Positions 20,409 through 29,264 of a stretch of 64,000 bases of DNA are shown in pieces. A program made the translations under genes and the position numbers. Positions within the stretch are counted from its first letter, which is position 1. Every line of letters starts with the position of its first letter. Origin of the DNA: DATEDA01 sp963744255 (GTDB lineage Bacteria; Pseudomonadota; Gammaproteobacteria; Burkholderiales; SG8-39); assembly GCA_963744255.1 (NCBI GenBank), contig CAVUSZ010000005.1, positions 43,069 to 107,068 on the forward strand, written 5' to 3'. A model generated the notes under the pieces. It was given only the letters and a program-made list of their open reading frames with translations, did no database searches and had not been told where the DNA came from.

Positions 20409-21269
20409 TCAATCGCCGCTCATCGACAGGAAGTGGCGGACCATGCGTTCGGCATCGGGCTCGATCCCGGTGAAGAGGCGAAATGCTCCCACCGCCTGGA
20501 AGACCGCCATGCCGCCGCCGTCCGCCGTCCGGCAGCCCTTGCTGCGCGCCACGCGAAGCAGCTCGGTCTCCAGCGGGAAGTAGACGATTTCGGCAACCCA
20601 GTGCTTGCCCTCCAGGAGCTCCGGTTTCAGGGGGATCCCGGGCAGCTTCGCCATGCCGGTCGGCGTACAGTGGATCAGACCGTCGGCGCTCGCCATCGAT
20701 GCGGCGAGGTCGGTGCCGCCGACCGCCCTGCCCTTGCCGAAACGGCCGGAAAGACTCGCGGCGAGCTCCGCGGACCGCGTTGCATCCACGTCGAATATGG
20801 TCAGCTGCTGGGTCCCCATCATGAGCGCGGCGTGCGCGACCGCGGCCCCCGCGCCGCCCGCCCCGAGCTGCACGACACGGTCGAGCTTCACGTCGGGCAG
20901 CCCGCGCCGGAACCCCTCGGCAAACCCCGACCAGTCGGTGTTGTGGCCGATCAGCTTGCCGTCCTTGATCACGACGGTGTTCACCGCGTTGAGCGCGCGT
21001 GCGTCCTCCGAGAGCTCGTGGAGCAGCGGGATGATCGCCTGCTTGCAGGGGTAAGTAATGTTCAGCCCCGCGAAGCCCATGCGCTGGGCAGCGGACAGGA
21101 GCTCCGGCAGCGCCTCGACGCCGAGCCCCAGCTTGTCGAGATCGATGATCTTGTAGACGTAGCGCAAGCCCTGCTCGTCGGCCTCCCGCTCGTGCATGGC
21201 GGGCGTGCGCGACGCCTGGATGCCGGAGCCGATCAGGCCGCAGAGGAAAGACGAGCCGGTGGGTTTCAT
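20409..21269 (-). CDS. aroE: Shikimate/quinate dehydrogenase
   Basis: A 286-residue AroE-family enzyme with an N-terminal substrate domain (GFAGLNITYPCKQAIIPLL, catalytic Lys in YPCK, NTDWSGF) and a C-terminal Rossmann domain (QLGAGGAGAAVAHA). The ATG overlaps the stop of the preceding TIM-barrel gene (ATGA). Located in a protocatechuate cluster, it probably oxidises shikimate or quinate for catabolism rather than acting in aromatic biosynthesis. The cofactor loop reads DVDATRSAEL, whose acidic residue favours NAD over NADP, consistent with a catabolic role. Confidence 0.85.
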   Translation of the reverse strand: MKPTGSSFLCGLIGSGIQASRTPAMHEREADEQGLRYVYKIIDLDKLGLGVEALPELLSAAQRMGFAGLNITYPCKQAIIPLLHELSEDARALNAVNTVVIKDGKLIGHNTDWSGFAEGFRRGLPDVKLDRVVQLGAGGAGAAVAHAALMMGTQQLTIFDVDATRSAELAASLSGRFGKGRAVGGTDLAASMASADGLIHCTPTGMAKLPGIPLKPELLEGKHWVAEIVYFPLETELLRVARSKGCRTADGGGMAVFQAVGAFRLFTGIEPDAERMVRHFLSMSGD

Positions 21270-22112
21270 GGCGATGCTCCCAAGGTTTGGTCCTCGTCGA
21301 GCGCTTGCAGCAGGCGTTTCGTCGCGGACAGCGCGCGTCGCGCGCGCCCCACCGCCCCGACGGTCTGGGCGAGCTTCTCGGTCGGAATCTCGAGGCTGAT
21401 CGGGATATCGTGCGGCAGGGCGCGCAGGATGCCCCGCAGATCGAGCCCCCCTTCGCCCGGGAACAGGCGCTCCGCCCGGGCCTGGAAGAGCAGCCCTGCC
21501 GTATCCGCCGGCCGTTCGGCGGGCGCATCGCAGAGCTGGAGGTAGCGGAACCACTTCTGACGGAACGGCTGCGATGTCGGCGACGCGGCTCCCCGCCCGG
21601 TCGAAGTGGATCGGGTCGATCAGCACCCCGCAGTTCGCCCGCCCGGCGGCGGTCAGGATGCGCGCCGCCTGGACGATAGTCTTCACGTCGGTCCAGGGCA
21701 TCGGCTCGAGATTGGCGGTCAGCCCGAGCTTGGCGGCGGCGTCGCACAGCTCGCCGAAGCGATCGGTCAGGCGGCGCTCGTCGGGGTCGTTGCCGGCGAC
21801 GAGCAGATGCTTCGCACCGACGCGCGACGCCGTCTCCATCGCCGGCAGGTATTCCGCGACGGCGGTCTCGGGCTTGAGCCGGATGATCTCCGCATCGAGC
21901 ACCTCGATGCCGGTGTCGGCGAGCCGCGCGAGAATCTCCCGGATCATCGGCGTGTCACCGATCGTCGGATAGCGGACTTCCTCCGGCGTCGCCGGGATGA
22001 GCCGCAGACCCACGTGGGTGAATCCCGCCTCCGCCGCGACGGTGATCTGCTCGACCGGCGAGACTTCGAGGACCGTGAGGGCGGCGAGCCCGATGGGACG
22101 GGTGGCGCTCAC
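21266..22112 (-). pseudogene. Sugar-phosphate isomerase/epimerase-like TIM barrel, one frameshift
   Basis: The gene starts with GTG in a GTGA overlap with the FAD-protein gene and reads MSATRPIGLAALTVLEVSP through NCGVLIDPIHFDRAGSRVADIAAVP. Near base 21560 the frame must shift by one to continue with QKWFRYLQLCDAPAERP, an expected family motif, and on to a TGA overlapping the aroE ATG. Xylose-isomerase-like TIM barrels of this type include dehydratases and epimerases of keto-acids. In this context it may act on a quinate-derived compound, distinct from the QuiC-like gene at 31071. Both gene overlaps survive, so a consensus indel is as likely as a mutation. Confidence 0.75.
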
Positions 22113-23887
22113 GCGAACTGGTCCTCGGCGGGAAGCGCGATATGGCGATCCGCGCCTGCGGTCGACGCGCGCTGCGCGGAGGCGGCACCGGTTGCACCGG
22201 CGAGGTGGCGCCCCGCGATATAGCCAAACGTCATCGCCGGGCCGAGAGTGATGCCACCGCTCGGGTAGTTCCCGCCCATGATGCTCGCCATGTCGTTGCC
22301 CGCCGCGTAGAGTCCCGCGATCGGGGCGCCGCGCTCGTCGAGCACGCGCGCATGGCGATCGGTCTTCAGGCCTGCGAAGGTGCCGAGGCTGCCGGCTACG
22401 ACTTTCACGGCGTAGAACGGGCGCGCGCTCGATCGGCGCCACGCAGGGGTTCGGCTGCCGGTTCGCGTCACCGCCGAAGCGCTCGAAGGGGCCGCTCCCT
22501 CGTCCGAAGGCAGGATCGCGCCCCTCGCCCGCGTCCCGGTTGTACTCGGCAACGGTCGCGGCGAGCCCGGCGGGATCGATGCCTGACTGCGCGGCGAGCG
22601 CGGCCAGCGTTGCGCCGCGCTTTAGGTAACCCGAGCGGAGATAAGACCCGAGTGGGATCGGGAACGGCTTCGCGAAACCGAGGCCGTATCGCCGCAGGGT
22701 ACGGCGGTCGCAGATCAGGAAGGCGGTCACCTCGGCGCCTTCGCCGACCGCGCCGAACAGGGCCTGCATGAAGTCGTGGTACGACCCCGCCTCGTTCACG
22801 AAGCGTCGCCCGTTGGCCAGCACCGCGATCACGCCCGGCTTGGCGCGGTCGATGAGATGGGGAAAGACGCCCTCGCGCGCGTCTCCGTGCGGGACGATTG
22901 GAGACCGGGACCCACGCCGCCGGATTGCGCAGCGTCTCGTCGACCTGGGCGCCCGACGGCCTCGGCGAGGTTCAGACCGTCTCCGGTGTTGCCGGGTGGC
23001 GCGGCGGACCAGTGCTCGTTCCCGCTCGGCGTACCGGGAAAGAGACGCTTGCGGCGCGCGACGTCGTGCGGAAAACCGCCGCAGGCGAGCACCACACCGC
23101 GCCGCGCGGCCATCCGCACCTCGCCGCCAGCCGTCGCAACGATGGCACCGCGCACGGCCCCATCCCCGACGACCAGCCTGCGGGCCGGGCACGATTGGCG
23201 AAGGTCGATGCCGAGGTCCAGCGCAGACCTCAGGAGACGCGCGGCGAGCGCGTTGCCGTTGACGAGGTGCATGTTCCGCCCGTAGCGGAGCACGTGCAGG
23301 AAATGCGCGGCAAATCGCTTGCCCGCGTACAGCGCCGAGCGAGGCGAGCGCGTCGCGTTCATGAAGTGCCGGAGATCCGCCCCGGACGCAATCGCCATCC
23401 CGGCGACCGTGATCTCGCGCAGCGGCGGGCGGAGGCGAGCGATGTCGGCCCCGAGGTTGCGGCCGTCGAAGGGCGCCGCGCAGATCGGCCGGCCGATCGC
23501 AAACCCCGGTGACTCGGCGTGAAAGTCGGGCGTGGCGAGCCCCGCGACGAACTCGAGCGCGGTGCGTCCCTCGAAGAACTCCACCATCTCCGGCCCGGTC
23601 GCGAGGAACGCCTCGACCCGCTCCGCGTCGAAGTGCCCGCCGAGCTCGTGCCGCAGATAAGCGCGCGCCGCGTCGAGGCTATCCGTGGCGCCGGCGCGCG
23701 CCGCGATCGGGTTGCAGGGAATCCAGAGCCAGCCGCCGGAGATCGCCGTCGTCCCGCCGAACACGGGCTCCTTCTCGACGACGACGACGTCGAGCCCATG
23801 CAGGCGCGCGGTGATCGCGGCGGAAAGACCGCCTGCGCCGGAGCCGATCACGAGGACGTCGCACTCGACGGCAGGTTGATGGCTCAC
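22109..23887 (-). pseudogene. FAD-dependent dehydrogenase (3-ketosteroid dehydrogenase/fumarate reductase family), three frameshifts
   Basis: Starting with GTG (MSHQPAVECDV), the N-terminus has the FAD motif VIGSGAGGLSAAI and VVVEKEPVFGGTTAISGG. Frame changes are needed near 22950 (AEAVG to QVDETLRNP), 22900 (to IVPHGDAREGVFPH) and 22430 (IERAP to FYAVKVVAG). The C-terminus AAGNDMASIMGGNYPSGGITLGPAMTFG is the standard second FAD segment. The corrected protein would be about 590 residues, normal for the family that desaturates ring or succinate-like substrates. Within this operon a dehydrogenation of a cyclohexane or cyclohexene carboxylate (shikimate- or quinate-like) is conceivable but unproven. 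Confidence 0.8.
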
Positions 23888-23919
23888 GTTCGTCTCTTTG
23901 CACGCGCGACCAGGCGCGG

Positions 23920-25113
23920 TCACTTCTTCCCTGGCGCCGGCGCCTCGGCGACCGCGGCGGACGCCGGCGGCAGCGTCGCGAGGAACTCGTGCCGCCCGCC
24001 GCTCACCCTGACGATGAAGCTTGCCCGGTCGAGATCGCCCTTGTCGTCGTACTTCACGTCGAGGAGGATGCCCGGGTATTCCTTGGCGGAGAGCGCAACG
24101 CCTTTCATCGCCTTCGCGAATGCCTGCGAATCGAACTTCCCGATCTTCTCGGTGACCGCCTTCAGCACGTAGGCGGCGATGTAACCCTTCATCCCGTTGT
24201 GGTCGCTCCTGTAGCGGTACTCGCGGATGAACCTGTTGTCGAACGTACGCACGTTCGGGATCAGCGCGTCGGCCGTCAGCCCGACGTGCGCCCGAACGCC
24301 ATTGGCCGCGTCGCCGGCAAGCTCGATGACTTTGTGGCTGGCGAGCGTGGTTTCGCCGACCAGCCATCCGTCGTAGCCCTGCTTCTGCAACTCGAGGAGG
24401 AAGCGCCCCGATTCCTCTTCGGTCAGGTAGACGAACAGGGCATCGGCGTTCGCCTGCCGGGCTTTCTGCACGGCGCCGGCGAAGTCGGTTTGCTGCTGCT
24501 TGGTCGACACGTCGGCGACGACCTTTATGCCCTGCGCGTCGAGCGCCTTCGTCATCGCCTCGCGCCCGCCGCGGCCGAACGCGTTGTCGATCCAGACGAC
24601 GGCGACCGTCTTCGCGCGGATGACGTCCTTGATGTAGCGCGCGAGCCGCGGCATCGCCGTGTCCTGCGTGAACGACGTGCGGAAGATGTAGGGATTGCCC
24701 TGCAGCGTGATGGCCGCGGCCTCGCCGCCGGTGAAGGTCGGGATCTCGGCCCGCCGCATCTCTTCCATCACGGCGAGCGTCATCCCGGAGAACACCGGTC
24801 CCATGACCGCGTACGGCTTGAGCGCGAACGCGCGCTGCGCGAGCGCTTTCGCGAGCTCGGGGTTCGTCTCGGTATCGAAGGTGACGACCTGGATCTTCTG
24901 GCCGAGGATGCCGCCGGCCGCGTTGATCTCCTTGAACGCCAGCTCGACCCCGTTCTTGAAGTTCGTCCCGACGATCCCGGCCGGGCCCGACAGCTCGACG
25001 AGGTTCACCACGATGACCGGCGCCTGCCCCTGAGCGGACGAGATGACCGGAGCGCAAAGCGCCAGCGTGGCAGCCAACAGCCGACCGAGCATTTTCATGA
25101 TCGCCTTCTCCAA
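23920..25113 (-). CDS. ABC transporter substrate-binding protein, LivK/AmiC type
   Basis: A 397-residue periplasmic binding protein of the branched-chain amino acid/aromatic acid class. The signal peptide (LLAATLALCAPVISSAQ) is followed by VIVVNLVELSGPAGIVGTNF, and the Venus-flytrap core includes FGRGGREAMTKALDAQG. A second in-frame start, MKMLGRLL, five residues in is equally good. No permease or ATPase genes are adjacent; it stands between the TRAP genes and the FAD-protein gene, so it may pair with a Liv system elsewhere, such as the one at 39-44 kb. A truncated relative lies at 32229. Confidence 0.85.
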   Translation of the reverse strand: MEKAIMKMLGRLLAATLALCAPVISSAQGQAPVIVVNLVELSGPAGIVGTNFKNGVELAFKEINAAGGILGQKIQVVTFDTETNPELAKALAQRAFALKPYAVMGPVFSGMTLAVMEEMRRAEIPTFTGGEAAAITLQGNPYIFRTSFTQDTAMPRLARYIKDVIRAKTVAVVWIDNAFGRGGREAMTKALDAQGIKVVADVSTKQQQTDFAGAVQKARQANADALFVYLTEEESGRFLLELQKQGYDGWLVGETTLASHKVIELAGDAANGVRAHVGLTADALIPNVRTFDNRFIREYRYRSDHNGMKGYIAAYVLKAVTEKIGKFDSQAFAKAMKGVALSAKEYPGILLDVKYDDKGDLDRASFIVRVSGGRHEFLATLPPASAAVAEAPAPGKK

Positions 25114-25143
25114 TTCGTCCGCGCCGGACGGCGTCGCGTCAGG

Positions 25144-26163
25144 TCACTTCTTCGCGGCCCGGACCTTAGCCAGCTCCGCGTTCACCTCCTTCACGAGGTC
25201 CTCGCCGACCACCTTCGAATACTTGTCGATCACCGGCTTCACCTTTACCCGCATCTTCTCGATCTCGGCCGGCGGCAGCTCGGTGATCTGCATCGTCTTC
25301 TTCAGCATCTCGAGCGCCTGCGCGTTCTTTTCCCGCGATACCTTGCGCTCGAAATCGCGCGCCTCGTTCGCCGCCTCCTGCAGGATCTTCTGCTCGTCGG
25401 GAGAGAGCTTGTCCCAGGCCCGCTTGCTGACGATGATGATCTGCGGGTTGTACTGATGGCGCGTGATGGTCAGGAACTTCTGCACCTCGTTGAACTTCAT
25501 CACCGGGATCGTGACCAGCGGATTGGTCGCGCCGTCCACGGTCTTCTGCTCGAGCGCGTTGTAGACCTCGGGGAAGGGCAACGGCGTGGCATTGGCTCCC
25601 AGGGCGTTGAGCGTGTCGATGTAGACCGGCGTCTGAATGACGCGGATCTTCAGCCCCTGCAGGTCCTCCAGCTTGGTCACCGGACGCTTGCTGTTGTGGA
25701 TGTGCCGGAAGCCGAGCTCGGGGTACGCCAGCCCGACGATTCCCTTTTCCGGCAGCTTGTCCATCAGCTTCTTGCCGACCGGGCCGTCGACGACGGCGTA
25801 GGCCTCCTCTTCGTTGTTGAAGAGAAACGGGAAGTCGAGAACCGAGAACTCCTTGACCAGGCCGTTCAGCAGGCTCGCGTTCATCAGCGACATCTCGACC
25901 GTACCCCCCTGGAGCGAGGACACGACCTGAAGGTCGCCGCCCAGCGCACCGCCGCCGAAGATCTTGACGGTCATCTTGCCGCCGCTCTTCTGCTTCACCA
26001 GCTCGGCAAACTTCTCCATCCCGTCGAACTGCGCGGTGCCGGGGTTGGTTTGCAGCGCGAGCTTGAGCTCGCGCGGCTTTGCCTGGGCGTGAACCGCGCC
26101 GAGCGGCGCGACCAGCGCCGCGACCGCGATCCCGACCAGCAATCGCTTGCACATCTTGCTCAT
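25144..26163 (-). CDS. dctP: TRAP transporter substrate-binding protein DctP
   Basis: A 339-residue DctP-family periplasmic protein with a signal peptide (LLVGIAVAALVAPLGAVHA). Family motifs KLEDLQGLKIRVIQTP and EVYNALEQKTVDGATNP carry the conserved Arg that binds a carboxylate. It works with the DctQ and DctM membrane subunits encoded just upstream to import an organic acid with Na+ or H+. The position at the head of the aromatic cluster suggests an aromatic or hydroaromatic acid such as protocatechuate, quinate or shikimate. Start ATG MSKMCKRLL is preceded by AAGGAGA. Confidence 0.92.
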   Translation of the reverse strand: MSKMCKRLLVGIAVAALVAPLGAVHAQAKPRELKLALQTNPGTAQFDGMEKFAELVKQKSGGKMTVKIFGGGALGGDLQVVSSLQGGTVEMSLMNASLLNGLVKEFSVLDFPFLFNNEEEAYAVVDGPVGKKLMDKLPEKGIVGLAYPELGFRHIHNSKRPVTKLEDLQGLKIRVIQTPVYIDTLNALGANATPLPFPEVYNALEQKTVDGATNPLVTIPVMKFNEVQKFLTITRHQYNPQIIIVSKRAWDKLSPDEQKILQEAANEARDFERKVSREKNAQALEMLKKTMQITELPPAEIEKMRVKVKPVIDKYSKVVGEDLVKEVNAELAKVRAAKK

Positions 26164-26197
26164 GACCTTTATCTCCTTCGGATCTTGGACTCGGGAC

Positions 26198-27478
26198 TCA
26201 CCCCGCAAACCACTTCGCCGGGACGGTGACGAGCGGCGGGAAGAGCACTAGCAGCACCAGCACGATCAGCTCGGCGATCAGGAACGGCCAGACGCCCTTC
26301 ATCAGATCCTCCATGCTGATCTTCGACACCCCCGCCACCACGTTCAGCACCGTGCCCACCGGCGGGGTGATCAGCCCGATCGAGTTGTTGATGATGAACA
26401 GCACCCCGAAATAGATCGGGTCGATCCCCGCCGCCTTCACCACCGGCATCAGCACCGGAGTCAGGATCAGGATCGTCGGCGTCATGTCCATCGCCGTGCC
26501 CACGATCACCACCAGCACCATGATCGCGAACATCAGCAGGATCTTGTTCCCCATGAACGGCTCGAGCAGCCCCACCACCTTGCTCGGCAGATCGGCCACC
26601 GTGATCAGCCACGCCGACACCAGCGCCGCGGCCACCAGGAACATCACCACCGCCGTCGTCCTGGCCGCGGTCACGAACACCGCGTAGAGCTGCGAGAACT
26701 TGAGCTCGCGGTAGATGAACACCGCCACCACCAGCGCATACACCGCCGCCACCACCGCCGCCTCGGTGGGCGTGAACACCCCGAGCTTCAGCCCGAAGAT
26801 GATGATGAACGGCAGCATCAGCGCCCAGAAGGCGCTCACCAGCGCCTGCACCACCTCCTTCGCCGACTTGCGCGGCGGGGGAGTGAGGCGCTCCTTCCGC
26901 ACCTCCCACCACCACGCAAACCACAGCGCCGCGGCGATGTAGATCCCCGGCATGATCCCGGCCAGAAACAGCTTCGTGATCGAGAGATTCGCCGCCACTC
27001 CGAAGATCACAAAGCCGATCGAGGGCGGGATCACCGGACCGATGATCCCGGCGGACGCAATCAGCCCGGCCGACTTCGCCTTGCTGTGGCCGGCGGCCAC
27101 CATCATCGGCACCAGCAGCGCCGAGAGCGCCGCCGCATCGGCCACCGCCGAGCCCGACAGCGCCGAGAGGATGCAGGCGGCGACGATCGCCACGTAGCCC
27201 AGGCCCCCGCGGATGTGCCCCACCACCGCGAGCGCCAGATCGACGATGCGCTTCGACAGCCCGCCGGTGTTCATGATCTCGCCGGCGAGCATGAAGAACG
27301 GCACCGCCATCAGCGGAAAGCTGTCCGCCCCGTTGATGAAGTTCTGCGCGATGATCTGCGCATCGAACATGTCCAGGTGCACCATCAGCGCCACCCCGCA
27401 CAGGAGCAGCGCATAGGCGATCGGCATGCCGAGCGCCATCGCGCCCAGCAGCGAGAACAGGAACACACTGACGGTCAT
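26198..27478 (-). CDS. dctM: TRAP transporter large permease DctM
   Basis: A 426-residue membrane protein with about 12 hydrophobic segments. DctM hallmarks include PFFMLAGEIMNTGGL, SGSAVADAAALSALLVP and the mirrored motifs NNSIGLITPPVGTVLNV. It forms the translocation channel of the TRAP system with DctQ and receives substrate from DctP. It starts 11 bases after dctQ. Confidence 0.95.
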   Translation of the reverse strand: MTVSVFLFSLLGAMALGMPIAYALLLCGVALMVHLDMFDAQIIAQNFINGADSFPLMAVPFFMLAGEIMNTGGLSKRIVDLALAVVGHIRGGLGYVAIVAACILSALSGSAVADAAALSALLVPMMVAAGHSKAKSAGLIASAGIIGPVIPPSIGFVIFGVAANLSITKLFLAGIMPGIYIAAALWFAWWWEVRKERLTPPPRKSAKEVVQALVSAFWALMLPFIIIFGLKLGVFTPTEAAVVAAVYALVVAVFIYRELKFSQLYAVFVTAARTTAVVMFLVAAALVSAWLITVADLPSKVVGLLEPFMGNKILLMFAIMVLVVIVGTAMDMTPTILILTPVLMPVVKAAGIDPIYFGVLFIINNSIGLITPPVGTVLNVVAGVSKISMEDLMKGVWPFLIAELIVLVLLVLFPPLVTVPAKWFAG

Positions 27479-27489
27479 GGACGTCTCCC

Positions 27490-28086
27490 CTATCCGCTCT
27501 TCTTCGCCGCGGCCGCGGCGAGCTGCTCCTCGCGCTCCTGCTCGGCCAGTTCCTTCTGCAGCTCCTCGAACTCCTCCTGCTCCTCGGACTCCTTGACCAT
27601 CACGAGCTCCTCGTCGGAGATCTTCCCGGTGACCACCCGGTACAGGTCATAAAGGATGATCAGGGCTGCGGAGATGCTGAACACGAGGCCAACGCCGTAG
27701 AACCACGCCACCGATAGGCCCGATGCCGGCGCTGCGACGCCGAAATTGATCTTGGTTTGCTCCCAGCTGCCCTCCAGGAACAGCCAGGTGGCAAAGAGCA
27801 TGAGGACCTGGCTCACGACTAGGCACGCCTTCTTCCCCAGGGGCGGGAGCCGCTTGACGAGGGTATCGACGCCGAGGTGCCCGTGCTCTCGCAAGGCGAC
27901 GATCGCGCCGAGGAAAGTGAGCCAGACGAACAGCCAGCGCGACACCTCCTCCGATACCGTGATGCCGAGGTTGAACCCGTACCGGAGCACCACGTTGCCG
28001 AACACGAGGATCACCATGAGCGCCAGGCACACCACAATGATGAACTTCAGCAGATGGAAGTAAGCCTCGATGACCTTCTTAATCAT
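27490..28086 (-). CDS. dctQ: TRAP transporter small permease DctQ
   Basis: A 198-residue protein with four transmembrane segments and the family motifs GNVVLRYGFNLGITVSEEVSRW and LFVWLTFLGAIVALREHGHLGVD. The C-terminal 40 residues are an unusual, highly charged, Glu-rich tail (ESEEQEEFEELQKELAEQER) that should lie in the cytoplasm and form a helix; most DctQ proteins end soon after the fourth segment. A strong GGAGGAGG ribosome-binding site precedes the ATG, and a palindromic operator lies 33 bases upstream. It is probably the first gene of the 21-kb minus-strand cluster. Confidence 0.9.
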   Translation of the reverse strand: MIKKVIEAYFHLLKFIIVVCLALMVILVFGNVVLRYGFNLGITVSEEVSRWLFVWLTFLGAIVALREHGHLGVDTLVKRLPPLGKKACLVVSQVLMLFATWLFLEGSWEQTKINFGVAAPASGLSVAWFYGVGLVFSISAALIILYDLYRVVTGKISDEELVMVKESEEQEEFEELQKELAEQEREEQLAAAAAKKSG

Positions 28087-28118
28087 TGTTGATTTCCTCC
28101 TCCGCGCCCGCGCCTATT

Positions 28119-28133
28119 GTGCGCTTATCGCAC
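28119..28133. promoter_or_regulatory. IclR-type operator upstream of dctQ
   Basis: A perfect inverted repeat, GTGCG then CTTAT then CGCAC, lies 33 bases before the dctQ start and shares its spacing and A/T core with two more sites at 28214 and 29212. A CACAAT box on the minus strand abuts it, so binding here would affect transcription of the TRAP and aromatic cluster. IclR-family PcaR/PcaU proteins bind such short GC-armed palindromes; assignment is inferred from the neighbouring regulator genes. Confidence 0.6.
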
Positions 28134-28213
28134 GGACGTTGATGACTTCGAGTCTTGCTCCGGGGGAACCGAATGTAGTCCGATCGCGCGCGTCGCGCGC
28201 AACCCGAACAAAA

Positions 28214-28236
28214 TTGTGGGCGCTAATCGCCCACAA
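28214..28236. promoter_or_regulatory. IclR-type operator upstream of the first regulator gene
   Basis: A perfect inverted repeat with 9-bp arms TTGTGGGCG and CGCCCACAA around the spacer CTAAT. It lies between the divergent dctQ and first iclR genes, 23 bases before the proposed iclR start, and is the best palindrome of the three related sites. It probably mediates autoregulation and/or control of the divergent cluster. Confidence 0.65.
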
Positions 28237-28259
28237 AGCGAATCGGCGTCGAGACGACG

Positions 28260-29169
28260 ATGCCGATTCGCGTGAAGCTTCGCTCCGTGCGGATGAACGA
28301 GTCGAGGGTCAGGCGGAAGCAGGCGAGCCCGGAGGGCATTGCCGGGATCCCGGCGCCCGTATCGCAGCGGCCACCGCCGCTCTCGCCCGCGCGCGAGATC
28401 GCCGCGCTCAACGGCGATCCCAATTTCATGACCTCCCTCGCCCGCGGCCTCGCCGTCATCCAGGCGTTCACCGAGCAGCGACGGAAGCTGACGATCGCCC
28501 AGATCAGCGACCGTACGGGCATTCCGCGCGCTGCGGTGCGCCGCTGTCTGTACACGCTACAGAAGCTGGGCTACGTCGGATCGGAGGCGCACGCGTTCGC
28601 GCTCCGCCCGAAGATGCTGGCCCTCGGCCACGCCTACCTCTCGTCCACGCCATTGGCGGTTTCGGCGCAGCCGTTTCTGGATCGGGTCGGGGACGCCGTA
28701 AGCGAGTCGTGCTCGCTTGCGATCCTCGACGGCGAGGAGATCCTGTATCTCGCCCGCTCGCTGACCTCGCGGATCATGTCGGTCACCCTCAACATCGGCA
28801 GCCGGCTGCCGGCGTACTGCACCTCGATCGGGTATGTCCTGCTGGCGCACCTGCCGGGAACCGGAGCTCGATGCATATCTCGCCCGAGTCCAGTTCCAGC
28901 CCTTCACCGAGCGGACCATCACCTCGCCCGGCAAGCTCCGGGAGACACTCAGCGCAACGCGGCAGGCAGGCTACGCGATCGCCGACCAGGAGATGGAGCT
29001 CGGCATCCGCTCGATCGCCGTCCCGGTGGCGGACACCTCCGGAACGGTGGTCGCAGGGATCAACGTCATCGTGCAGGCTGCCCGCGTCAGCGTCCGCCAG
29101 ATGAAGACCCAGTACCTGCCGCACCTCGAAAGCGCCGCGCGCGAGCTCGGCACGCTGCTGCTGCCCTGA
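28260..29169 (+). pseudogene. IclR-family regulator, PcaR/PcaU/PobR type, one-base frameshift
   Basis: The first of two tandem regulator genes. The N-terminal winged helix (SLARGLAVIQAF, KLTIAQISDRTGIPRAAVRRC) and ligand domain are clear. At about base 28858 an extra G in CCGGGAACCG breaks the frame: the first frame reads LLAHLPGTG, while removing one G restores LLAHLPEPELDAYLARV, which matches the intact paralogue downstream. The rest runs to ARELGTLLLP. Start could be the ATG at 28260 or MNESRV at 28293. The protein would control beta-ketoadipate or quinate genes. A single homopolymer indel may be a sequencing error or a real inactivation of one duplicate. Confidence 0.82.
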
Positions 29170-29211
29170 TCGGTTCGCTCCGGCGGGCCATCTTCCGCCA
29201 GATCGGAGCAC

Positions 29212-29258
29212 TGTGCGTTAATCGCCCACTTGACCGATTATCGGTACGATGCTATGAT
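29212..29258 (+). promoter_or_regulatory. Promoter and hybrid operator of the second iclR gene
   Basis: A textbook sigma-70 promoter is visible: TTGACC at 29230, a 17-base spacer, then TATGAT at 29253, placing transcription start at or next to the ATG at 29265, so the message may be leaderless. Immediately upstream is TGTGCG-TTAAT-CGCCCAC, whose left half matches the dctQ-side operator and whose right half matches the iclR1-side operator. A site ending right before the -35 box could serve activation or repression. Confidence 0.7.
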
Positions 29259-29264
29259 GTTGCC

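Noticed and set aside
21266..22112. Programmed ribosomal frameshifting as an explanation for the broken frames
   Set aside because: The shift sites share no slippery heptamer or downstream structure and occur in unrelated families, so indels are the simpler cause.
20409..23192. A 927-codon minus-strand frame that appears to fuse a FAD protein, a TIM barrel and AroE
   Set aside because: It is three genes read through frameshifts; only its last 286 codons and two inner stretches are in the correct frame.
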